Origin: Streptosporangiaceae bacterium
GTDB taxonomy: Bacteria; Actinomycetota; Actinomycetes; Streptosporangiales; Streptosporangiaceae
Direction: 5' to 3'
Length of the DNA: 7,476 nucleotides
Assembly (NCBI GenBank): GCA_030050125.1
Contig: JASIJN010000278.1
Span: forward strand, 1-7,476
In this document: positions 1 through 7,476 of the stretch, one piece after another
How the letters are laid out: every line of letters starts with the position of its first letter
How positions within the stretch are numbered: the stretch's first letter is position 1
The notes under the pieces: generated by a model
The model's database searches: none
The model's input: the letters and a program-made list of their open reading frames with translations, nothing else
What the model was told of the DNA's origin: nothing
Made by a program: the position numbers and the translations under genes

Positions 1-1485
1 GTTCCGCAGGACCAGGCCGGTCCGCCGGGCGCTCTATCACTGGCGGCCCAGCCGCTGGCCGCGCCCACGCTCGGGTACGGGCCCGGGCCTGCCGATCAGG
101 TCACGGCCGCGGCGCAGCAAGCCCAGGGGTCGCATGCCCTGGCCCCGCATGCCCTGGCCCCGCAGGTCCTGGCGCCGCAAGCTTCGCCGCAGCAGGCGCC
201 GGTCCCGGTGCAGCAGAGCCCGGCCCATCAGGCGGCCGGGCCGCAGGACGCGCTGCCGCCGCAAATCCATGTACCGCAAACCCATGTGCCGCACAGCCCG
301 GTGCCGCAGGCTCAGCCGCAGCAGGCGCCACCGCCGCTCGCGCAGCAGGCGCCCGCGCAGCAGAACTCCGCGCCGCAGCAGCAACTGTCTCAGCAGCAAC
401 TGGCGCAGAGTCAGATGGCACAGGGCCCGGTGCTGCAGGGCCCCGTGCCGCAGGGCCCCGTGCCGGATGGCCCGGTGCCGCAGAACCACCTGCCGCAGAA
501 CCACCTGCCGCAGCACGGGCTGGCGCAGCCACCCATGCCGCCGCAGCCCTCGCTGCGGGGTCAGGGAGAGCCGCGCTTTGGTTCCGGCCAGGGGGATTAC
601 CGTCTGCCCGACCAGGCCGGCCCGCGCGCCGGGCTGCCCTCCAGGGACGGCATGACCGCACCGGGCCCCGAGGCCGCGCGCCCCTCGGGGCCGTCGGCTC
701 AGTACGGCGAGAACGGGGCACCCGGCCGGTACGGCGAGAACGGCACGGCGTCCGCCCGGTACGGCGAGAACGGCGCACCAGGCCGCTACGGCGAGAACGG
801 CACGGCGTCTGCCCGGTACGGCGAGAACGGCGCACCAGGCCGCTACGGCGAGAACGGCGCACCCGGCCGGTACGCCGACGGCCCCGCCGGGGCCCGGTTC
901 GCCGAAGGCCCGGCACAGGCCCGGTTCGGCGACGGGGCCGGCCAGGCCCGGTTCGGTGACGGGCCCGCTCCGGGGAGGTTCGGGGACGGCCCCGGCCAGG
1001 CACGTTTCGCCGACGGCTCCGGCCAGCCGCCGTATCCAGCGGCCCCGCCCGGCGTCTTCGGCCCCGGCAGCGCGGCAGAGGCGCCGTACCCGCAGTTCCC
1101 TGGCCCGCAGCCCGGTCAGCACGGGGCGCAGGGACCAGAACCCGGGTACCCCGCGCAGCAGCGCGACCAGGGCACGTACGGCCCGCCGCAGTCGTCCGCG
1201 CACTCGTCCCTGCCCCAGCCCGTTGCTGCGCCCATGGCTATCTCGCTGGCCGACGCGGTTCAGGCAGCGCACGCGGAGGGGTTCGGCTTCGGCGACGCGG
1301 TGGCCAGGGACGCCCCGGCGTTGTGGCTCGAGGCCGTGCTGGCCCGCAAGCCGCGGATGCCGTCGGATCTCGAGGCCAGGCTGCTGCAAGGCTCGGCGCT
1401 GCCCATCGATTCGTTGCTGCACGACGAGGTCAGGCACTCGCTGCGCCGCGGCTTCTGGGACGCGCTCGAGCGCTCGCGCCGGTAG
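1..1485 (+). CDS. Pro/Gln-rich tandem-repeat protein with a C-terminal ~80-residue domain, 5' truncated by window
   Basis: The frame is open from the first base to a TAG at 1483-1485, giving 494 visible residues. The first in-frame start-like codon (GTG at 208) has no ribosome binding site and lies inside the same P/Q-rich composition, so the true start is probably upstream of the window. Layout: residues about 1-180 are rich in P, Q, A, V and H, with pentapeptide repeats. Residues 234-339 are a 9-10-residue repeat carrying one aromatic each (YGENG or FGDG type). Residues 340-411 are a P/G/Q/Y linker. Residues 412-494 are a compact, non-repetitive, probably all-helical segment starting MAISLADAVQ and ending with several arginines. 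No signal peptide or membrane segment is seen in the visible part. I do not recognise the family. The C-terminal segment is the most likely folded domain and the rest is probably disordered. The next gene lies 59 bp downstream on the same strand. Coding is supported by frame-consistent repeats whose DNA differences are synonymous. Function is unknown. Confidence 0.8.
   Translation, partial: VPQDQAGPPGALSLAAQPLAAPTLGYGPGPADQVTAAAQQAQGSHALAPHALAPQVLAPQASPQQAPVPVQQSPAHQAAGPQDALPPQIHVPQTHVPHSPVPQAQPQQAPPPLAQQAPAQQNSAPQQQLSQQQLAQSQMAQGPVLQGPVPQGPVPDGPVPQNHLPQNHLPQHGLAQPPMPPQPSLRGQGEPRFGSGQGDYRLPDQAGPRAGLPSRDGMTAPGPEAARPSGPSAQYGENGAPGRYGENGTASARYGENGAPGRYGENGTASARYGENGAPGRYGENGAPGRYADGPAGARFAEGPAQARFGDGAGQARFGDGPAPGRFGDGPGQARFADGSGQPPYPAAPPGVFGPGSAAEAPYPQFPGPQPGQHGAQGPEPGYPAQQRDQGTYGPPQSSAHSSLPQPVAAPMAISLADAVQAAHAEGFGFGDAVARDAPALWLEAVLARKPRMPSDLEARLLQGSALPIDSLLHDEVRHSLRRGFWDALERSRR
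133..177 (+). repeat. 15-bp tandem repeat encoding HALAP
   Basis: Two perfect 15-bp copies (133-147 and 148-162) encode HALAP-HALAP. They are followed by a diverged third unit, QVLAP (163-177). The array is in frame within the P/Q-rich protein and looks like a coding microduplication. Confidence 0.85.
265..309 (+). repeat. Pentapeptide repeat x(H/P)VP(Q/H), three units
   Basis: The three consecutive five-residue units are IHVPQ, THVPH and SPVPQ. The pattern matches that of the longer array at 424-528, suggesting one ancestral repeat interrupted by Q-rich sequence. Confidence 0.7.
424..528 (+). repeat. Seven-unit pentapeptide repeat (GPVPQ / NHLPQ type)
   Basis: Seven contiguous 15-bp units encode GPVLQ, GPVPQ, GPVPD, GPVPQ, NHLPQ, NHLPQ and HGLAQ. 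The fifth position is Q in six of seven, and P dominates position four. The two NHLPQ units are identical at the DNA level, which indicates recent slippage or unequal exchange. Confidence 0.85.
700..1017 (+). repeat. Twelve-unit nonapeptide-type repeat with a regularly spaced aromatic residue
   Basis: Twelve aromatic codons fall at 703, 730, 760, 787, 817, 844, 871, 898, 925, 952, 979 and 1006. The spacing is 27 bp, or 30 bp in two cases. The residue before the aromatic is R in eleven of the twelve and Q in the first. The first six units read YGENG. The last six are degenerate (YADG, FAEG, FGDG three times, FADG). Each unit has one basic and one acidic residue, so the array is close to charge-neutral. 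Spacers are A, P, G, Q, T and S. I know of no named domain with this pattern. Confidence 0.9.
724..837 (+). repeat. 57-bp direct tandem duplication
   Basis: Bases 724-780 and 781-837 are 57-bp copies that differ at only two positions, both synonymous (CGG/CGC for Arg, TCC/TCT for Ser). A third, partial copy from 838 lacks the inner ten-residue segment and then diverges. This is a recent in-frame expansion inside the aromatic repeat array. Confidence 0.9.
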
Positions 1486-1509
1486 CGATTTCATTAGGAC
1501 AACGCCACG

Positions 1510-1537
1510 TTGGAGACCCGCTTCGGGCGGGTACCTT
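1510..1537 (+). promoter_or_regulatory. Candidate promoter for a leaderless TPR-protein mRNA
   Basis: TACCTT at 1532-1537 fits the actinobacterial TAnnnT -10 pattern. TTGGAG at 1510-1515 keeps the TTG of the -35 element, and the spacer is 16 bp. Seven bases separate the -10 from the GTG at 1545, so transcription would begin at or next to the start codon. No Shine-Dalgarno sequence sits at a usable distance before that GTG. This is inferred from motif and position only. Confidence 0.45.
1516..1532 (+). other. Small GC-rich inverted repeat between the two plus-strand genes
   Basis: ACCCGC (1516-1521) and GCGGGT (1527-1532) form a perfect 6-bp stem around the 5-base loop TTCGG. There is no T-run after it, so a classic intrinsic terminator is not supported. 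It coincides with the spacer of the proposed promoter, so it could be an operator, a weak terminator for the upstream gene, or chance in GC-rich DNA. Confidence 0.4.
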
Positions 1538-1544
1538 ACCTAAC

Positions 1545-2119
1545 GTGCCTGTTCTGAGCCGTGAGGAATTCGACGCCATCGAGTTCGACGCCGCCGCCAG
1601 CGGCGACCACCAGACCGCGGCTCGGCTGATGAGCAAGCTCGCGGTGATCGGCACCCAGACCGACGCGATGCCCCGCTCCGAGGCCTTCCTCCGGGCCGGT
1701 GAGCAGTGGCTGCTCGCCGACGACCCGGCCGCCGCCGCCAGCGGCTTCCGGCTGGCGATGGCCGACGGCGGCCCGGTTTTCGTGGACCCGCGGGTGCCGC
1801 TGGCCCGGGCGCTCTTCCTGCTCGGCAAGACGGCGGAGGCTCAGTCGCTGCTCGACAAGCTGAAGGCTGAGGGCCGCCACGACCCGCGGATGTGTGATCT
1901 GGTCGCCGAACTGCTGGTCGAGCGCTCCGACCTGGCGGGGGCTCTGGACTGGGCGACGGCCGGAGTCGAGCTGTGCCTGCAGCGCCGGACACCGCACGGG
2001 ATCCGGGCCGCGGCGGACGCCAACGGCAACCCGGAGGCCTCCGACGCGGAGGCCGAGCTGCGGCTGCTGCTCAGCCTCCGCTACCGGATCCGCAACGACC
2101 TTGGGCTGCCCGAGGACAG

Positions 2120-2147
<28 letters not shown>
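1545..2147 (+). CDS. TPR-like helical-repeat protein, function unknown
   Basis: This is a 200-residue soluble protein with no signal peptide or membrane helix. Helix-turn-helix pairs with TPR-like spacing of A, L, G and P are visible at residues about 45-75, 82-112 and 114-145. They are followed by an A/D/E-rich linker and a basic-then-acidic C-terminal helix ([19 protein letters not shown], about 179-197) of a type I associate with actinobacterial TPR proteins. TPR folds mediate protein-protein contacts, so an adaptor or scaffold role is likely but the partner is unknown. The frame stays open upstream, but that stretch has no start codon with a binding site and contains two TTA codons, which are rare in such genomes. 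I therefore choose the GTG at 1545, just after a candidate -10 box, as a leaderless start. It follows the repeat-protein gene by 59 bp and overlaps the 3' end of convergent clpB by 28 bp. The TPR assignment is by eye only. Confidence 0.8.
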
Positions 2148-4715
<2,568 letters not shown>

Positions 4716-4723
<8 letters not shown>

Positions 4724-5234
4724 TGTTCGTCGTCTCTCGCAAGGTCGCCGCCCGGCCCAGCGTCGCGGCTCCCGGCTCGGCCAGGCCCGGCTGGGCCGGG
4801 CCGGCGGGCTGTGGGTTCACCGGCGTGTCCGAGCGGCGCACCGGGACCAGCGCGGCGCCATCGTTCCGGCTCCGCAGCAGCGCGGCCAGCCTGGCCGCGA
4901 CCGCGCGGGTGGACTCGAGCTCAGCCCGGAGCTGAGCGACTTCCGCGTGCAGTTCGCCGAGCAGCGCGCGGCTGCGCTCCTGCTCGTTTTCGAGCTCCAG
5001 GATCCGCTTGATCCCGGAGAGGTTGACGCCCTCCTCCTGCGACAGGCGCTGCACCTCGCGCAGGACCAGGATGTCGCGCAGCGAATAGCGCCGCCCGCGG
5101 CCGGTCGCCCGGCCCGGGGATACCAGGCCGAGCCGGTCGTAGGTGCGCAGCGTCTGCGGGTGCAGCCCGGACATCTGGGCCGCCACGGAGATGACGTAGA
5201 CCGGCGAGTCGTCGGTCAGCTCGAACTGGATCAC
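4716..5234 (-). CDS. hspR: Heat-shock repressor HspR (MerR family)
   Basis: This 172-residue DNA-binding repressor belongs to the MerR family. In studied actinomycetes HspR binds HAIR inverted repeats upstream of dnaK and clpB, with DnaK as co-repressor. The winged helix-turn-helix lies at about residues 12-80: [20 protein letters not shown], then a basic wing ([11 protein letters not shown]) and [12 protein letters not shown] coiled coil follows (about 80-120), typical of MerR dimerisation, and then a P/A/G-rich tail (about 125-172) that makes the protein longer than the HspR proteins I recall (roughly 125-150 residues). No metal-binding cysteines are present, as expected for HspR. The start is GTG, with AGAGGAG five bases upstream. 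An ATG five bases further upstream is out of frame and meets a stop two codons later. It follows dnaJ by 64 bp and overlaps clpB by 8 bp (ATGGCTGA). Its place in the operon means it represses its own synthesis together with that of its co-repressor. Confidence 0.95.
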
Positions 5235-5239
5235 GTCAT

Positions 5240-5246
5240 CTCCTCT
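5240..5246 (-). promoter_or_regulatory. Ribosome binding site that fixes the hspR GTG start
   Basis: On the minus strand this reads AGAGGAG, five bases before the GTG at 5234-5232. It is a strong match to the 16S 3' end. It supports independent initiation of hspR across the 64-bp gap after dnaJ, even though the start codon is not ATG. Confidence 0.75.
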
Positions 5247-5272
5247 CGTCTGCTCGTTCCGTCGCAGGGCCG

Positions 5273-5296
5273 CGCCGGTCGCCGGTCGACATGTCG
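5273..5296 (-). other. Direct repeat and small palindrome in the dnaJ-hspR gap
   Basis: The 64-bp gap holds a 7-bp tandem repeat (CGCCGGT twice, 5273-5286, plus-strand reading), directly followed by the perfect 10-bp palindrome CGACATGTCG (5287-5296), which ends two bases from the dnaJ stop. I see no convincing promoter, HAIR operator or terminator. It may have no function. Confidence 0.3.
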
Positions 5297-5298
5297 CC

Positions 5299-6453
5299 TC
5301 ATCCGGCCTTTGCCTGGCGCATCAGTTCGGCCCGCGGATCATCGCCGCCGGTCAGCTTGCGGAACGTCTCGAGCGCCTCGCGCGCCTCGGAGTCGAGGTT
5401 CTTGGGCACCTGCACGTTCACGGTGACCAGGAGGTCGCCCATGGTGGAGTCCTGGCGCCTGACGCCCTTGCCCGGGATCCGGAACGTCCGGCCGTTCGGC
5501 GTGCCGGGCGGGATGCGGAAGTTCACCGGCATCCCGCGGTGCGTCGGCACCTTGATCTCGGCGCCGAGCGTCAGTTCGGCGAACGTGGCCGGAACCGTGA
5601 CGGTCAGGTTGTGGCCCGACCGTCCGAACACCGGGTGCGGCGCGACGTGCACGCGCACGTACAGGTCCCCGGCCGGGCCGCCACGCTCGCCCGGAGCGCC
5701 CTTGCCCTTGAGCTTGATCCGCTGGCCGTCGGCGACCCCGGCCGGGATCCGGGCCTGGATGGTCCGGGTGCTCATCGCCCGTCCGCTGCCCGAGCAGGTC
5801 GGGCACGGGTCGTCGACCACCAGTCCGCGACCACGGCACGTCTTGCAGGGCTCGGAGAAGGCGAAGTTGCCCAGGTTCCGGCTGGCCTGCCCGGTTCCCT
5901 CGCAGCTGGGACACACCCGCGGGACCGTGCCGGCCTTGGCGCCGGTGCCCTTGCAGGTCTGGCACGGCCCTTCGCCGGCCAGGTGCAAGGACACCGTGGC
6001 GCCGTCGATCGCGTCGCTGAAGCTCAGCGACGCCTCGGTCTCGACGTCCGCGCCGCGCCTCGGCCTCGTCTGGGTGGAACGGCCGCCGAACATGCCGCCG
6101 AGCAGGTCGCCGAGCCGCCCGCCGGCGCCGCCGGCCTGGCCGGCGGCGGTGCCGAACAGGTCGCCGAGATCGAAGTTGTAGCCGCCGGCCGACCCGGGCA
6201 TTCTCACGCCGCCGCTGCCGAACAGCGAGCGCGCGTCGTCGTACTCCTTGCGCCGCTTCTCGTCGGACAGCACGTTGTACGCCTCGGAGATCTCCTTGAA
6301 GCGCTCCTCGGCCTTCGCGTCGCCCTTGTTGGCGTCGGGGTGGTACCTGCGGGCCAGCTTGCGGTATGACTTCTTGATCTCGTCGGCACTCGCGCCCTTG
6401 GCAACGCCTAGGACCTTGTAATAGTCCTTCTCGAGGAAGTCCTTGGTGCTCAA
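5299..6453 (-). CDS. dnaJ: Chaperone DnaJ, type I J-domain protein (Hsp40)
   Basis: This 384-residue cytoplasmic co-chaperone delivers unfolded clients to DnaK and stimulates its ATPase. The J-domain spans residues about 9-75, with YYKVLGV, the catalytic HPD at 38-40 and the KRRKEYD helix. A G/F/M-rich linker follows (about 76-130). Four zinc-binding CxxCxGxG repeats start at 164 (CQTCKGTG), 181 (CPSCEGTG), 203 (CKTCRGRG) and 217 (CPTCSGSG). The substrate-binding C-terminal beta domains follow (about 228-350). All four cysteine pairs are present, so this is a complete type I protein. The start is a TTG, preceded by GAGGAGAGG, and the resulting MSTKDF N-terminus matches my memory of Streptomyces DnaJ. 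That agreement argues the rare start is real. grpE ends 21 bp upstream. hspR follows after 64 bp. Many actinomycetes carry a second dnaJ elsewhere. The copy in the dnaK operon is usually called dnaJ1, which fits here. Confidence 0.96.
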   Translation of the reverse strand: MSTKDFLEKDYYKVLGVAKGASADEIKKSYRKLARRYHPDANKGDAKAEERFKEISEAYNVLSDEKRRKEYDDARSLFGSGGVRMPGSAGGYNFDLGDLFGTAAGQAGGAGGRLGDLLGGMFGGRSTQTRPRRGADVETEASLSFSDAIDGATVSLHLAGEGPCQTCKGTGAKAGTVPRVCPSCEGTGQASRNLGNFAFSEPCKTCRGRGLVVDDPCPTCSGSGRAMSTRTIQARIPAGVADGQRIKLKGKGAPGERGGPAGDLYVRVHVAPHPVFGRSGHNLTVTVPATFAELTLGAEIKVPTHRGMPVNFRIPPGTPNGRTFRIPGKGVRRQDSTMGDLLVTVNVQVPKNLDSEAREALETFRKLTGGDDPRAELMRQAKAG

Positions 6454-6457
6454 CGGG

Positions 6458-6466
6458 CCTCTCCTC
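6458..6466 (-). promoter_or_regulatory. Ribosome binding site for the TTG start of dnaJ
   Basis: On the minus strand this reads GAGGAGAGG, ending four bases before the TTG. The GAGGAG core is seven bases from the TTG, which is good spacing. It lies wholly in the 21-bp grpE-dnaJ gap and is the main sequence evidence for using TTG as the start. Confidence 0.7.
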
Positions 6467-6474
6467 GTCGGGTC

Positions 6475-7227
6475 CTAGTCGTTGTCCTGGAAATCGTGTG
6501 TGCCGTCCGCGCCGCCGTCGGCCTCGTCCGGCTCGCCGGGTTCGGCCACCGCGACCCGCGCCGGGCGCAGGATCCGGTCGCCGACCTTGTAGCCGGGCTG
6601 CAGGATCCGGACACACGTCGTCTGGGCCACGTCCGCCGAGTAGGAGTGCATCAGCGCCTCGTGCAGGTTCGGGTCGAACGGCTCGCCGTCCTCCCCGTAG
6701 CTGGTGAGCCCGAGCTTGCCGACGGCCGACTCCAGCGACTCGGCGACCGACTTGAAACCGCCGGACAGCTCTCCGTGCTCGCGGGCGCGGCCGATGTCGT
6801 CGAGAACCGGCAGCAGTTCGGTGAGCACGTTGGCTAGTGCCTGCTCCCTGACCGCGATCCGGTCCCGCTCGACCCGCTTGCGGTAGTTGGCGTATTCGGC
6901 CTGCAGCCGCTGAAGGTCGGCGGTCCGCTCGGCGAGCTTGGCTGACGCCAGCTTCGCCTCGGCGGCCTGCGCCTCCGAAGCGGGCGCGCTGTCCTGTGCC
7001 CCCGGAGCCTCCTGCCCCGCGGAATCCGACGAATCGGCTCCGGGGACGCCCCCGGGCTTGGACACCGCGTGCCTGCCTGGCCTGTTCTGGCCGGGCCCGC
7101 GCTGCGGCGGGCCAGCCTGGCCCGGGCGATCCTGCCGCTCGACGTCCCGTACCTGGCCGGTGGCCGGGTCGATGCGCCTGCGGTCGCGGATGACCGGGCC
7201 CTGGCTGTCCTGTTCCTCAGACCTCAT
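6475..7227 (-). CDS. grpE: DnaK nucleotide exchange factor GrpE
   Basis: GrpE is a 250-residue homodimeric factor that releases ADP from DnaK and so drives the chaperone cycle. Residues 1-85 are charged, Q/P/G-rich and probably disordered. They include a basic stretch (PVIRDRRRIDPATGQVRD, 11-28). The long coiled coil covers about 86-130, with the family signature LQAEYANYRKRVERDR (108-123). The four-helix region holds LLPVLDDIGRARE (138-150). The beta-wing domain has FDPNLHEALMH (184-194) and ILQPGYKVGDRILRPARVAV (208-227). The final 20 residues are acidic. There is a single cysteine at 205, in the wing. The ATG overlaps the dnaK stop by one base (TGATG) and no good ribosome binding site is seen at normal spacing, so translation is probably coupled to dnaK. 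dnaJ follows after 21 bp. The N-terminal extension makes it longer than E. coli GrpE (197 residues). All family motifs are intact. Confidence 0.96.
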   Translation of the reverse strand: MRSEEQDSQGPVIRDRRRIDPATGQVRDVERQDRPGQAGPPQRGPGQNRPGRHAVSKPGGVPGADSSDSAGQEAPGAQDSAPASEAQAAEAKLASAKLAERTADLQRLQAEYANYRKRVERDRIAVREQALANVLTELLPVLDDIGRAREHGELSGGFKSVAESLESAVGKLGLTSYGEDGEPFDPNLHEALMHSYSADVAQTTCVRILQPGYKVGDRILRPARVAVAEPGEPDEADGGADGTHDFQDND

Positions 7228-7476
7228 CAGGCGGCGCCACCCTCTTGGGCCGACCTGTCGTCGTCGACGATCTCAGCCTCGACCACTTCGTCGTCGGATG
7301 ACTCGGGACCGGCCTGAGCGCCATCGTCCTGGCCGCCCGCCGCGCTCGCCTGCGACTGTGCGTAGATGGCCGTGCCCATCTTCTGGCTGACCTGGGCGGC
7401 GTGCTCGCTGGCCTGCCGGATGGCCTCGGTGTCGGAGCCCTCCAGTGCCCGCTTCAGGTCGGCGATCGCGGACTCG
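7227..7476 (-). CDS. dnaK: Chaperone DnaK (Hsp70), C-terminal 82 residues only
   Basis: This is the 3' end of a gene that continues beyond the right edge. It shows the last helices of the lid ([20 protein letters not shown], then [13 protein letters not shown]), a G/A/Q-rich spacer, and the acidic tail [13 protein letters not shown] followed by a short RSAQEGGAA end. The lid sequence and acidic tail are typical of actinobacterial DnaK. The nucleotide-binding and substrate-binding domains are not in the window. Position supports the call: the stop codon overlaps the grpE ATG by one base, as expected in a dnaK-grpE-dnaJ-hspR operon. The promoter and any HspR operator would be upstream of the missing 5' end. 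In studied actinomycetes DnaK is both the operon's main product and the co-repressor of HspR. Confidence 0.95.
   Translation of the reverse strand, partial: ESAIADLKRALEGSDTEAIRQASEHAAQVSQKMGTAIYAQSQASAAGGQDDGAQAGPESSDDEVVEAEIVDDDRSAQEGGAA

Noticed and set aside
208..210. GTG as the start of the P/Q-rich gene
   Set aside because: There is no ribosome binding site, the frame is open to the window edge, and the same composition and HALAP repeat continue upstream of it.
700..1017. Repeat array as a CRISPR
   Set aside because: The periodicity is 27-30 bp and codon-phased, with no unique spacers of constant length. It encodes a peptide repeat.
700..1017. Collagen-like protein
   Set aside because: Gly is frequent but does not occur at every third residue, so there is no Gly-X-Y triplet pattern.
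37..1494. 485-residue open frame on the minus strand with repetitive AVLAVP-type sequence
   Set aside because: It is the reverse-strand shadow of the repeat protein. Its repeats mirror those of the plus-strand frame, and the two differences between the 57-bp copies are synonymous in the plus frame, which supports the plus strand as coding.
1323..1544. Upstream extension of the TPR protein, overlapping the previous gene
   Set aside because: It would overlap the repeat-protein gene by about 160 bp, includes two TTA codons, and has Arg/Ala-rich filler with no binding site before the start. The GTG at 1545 fits better.
5700..5720. CTTGAG-containing sites here and near 3660 as HspR (HAIR) operators
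   Set aside because: Only one half-site is present in each case, without the opposed ACTCAAG arm, and both lie inside coding sequence.
5339..6616. 425-residue minus-strand frame overlapping dnaJ and grpE
   Set aside because: It is an out-of-frame shadow with Arg-rich, domain-free sequence. dnaJ and grpE in the proper frames are complete.

Overview
The window is high-GC DNA with G/C-dominated third codon positions. It carries most of an actinobacterial HspR-type heat-shock operon, so the source is almost certainly an actinomycete. Which order cannot be told from this window. The DnaJ start resembles the Streptomyces protein as I remember it. In Streptomyces, however, clpB is a separate HspR target, whereas here clpB is fused onto the dnaK operon.

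Right part, minus strand (7476 down to 2120): the 3' end of dnaK, then grpE, dnaJ, hspR and clpB, reading away from the right edge. Spacing is tight. dnaK and grpE share one base (TGATG), grpE and dnaJ are 21 bp apart, dnaJ and hspR are 64 bp apart, and hspR overlaps clpB by 8 bp. The products form a protein-quality-control machine. DnaK, DnaJ and GrpE bind and refold clients. ClpB extracts polypeptides from aggregates and hands them to DnaK. HspR is the MerR-type repressor that, in studied actinomycetes, needs DnaK as co-repressor, which makes a feedback loop. The operon promoter and its expected HspR operator lie beyond the right edge.

Left part, plus strand (1 to 2147): two genes with no named function. 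The first is open at the left edge. It encodes a very long proline/glutamine-rich, low-complexity protein with several tandem peptide repeats, including twelve regularly spaced aromatic residues of which eleven follow an arginine, and it ends in a compact domain of about 80 residues. The second encodes a 200-residue TPR-like helical-repeat protein. It probably starts at a leaderless GTG just downstream of a plausible -10 element. This gene and clpB converge and overlap tail to tail by 28 bp, with no visible terminator between them.

The heat-shock genes look complete and canonical. The less ordinary parts are the repeat protein, the leaderless TPR gene, the tail-to-tail overlap with a stress operon, and the fusion of clpB to the HspR operon. 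I see no RNA genes, insertion sequences, CRISPR arrays or phage genes.
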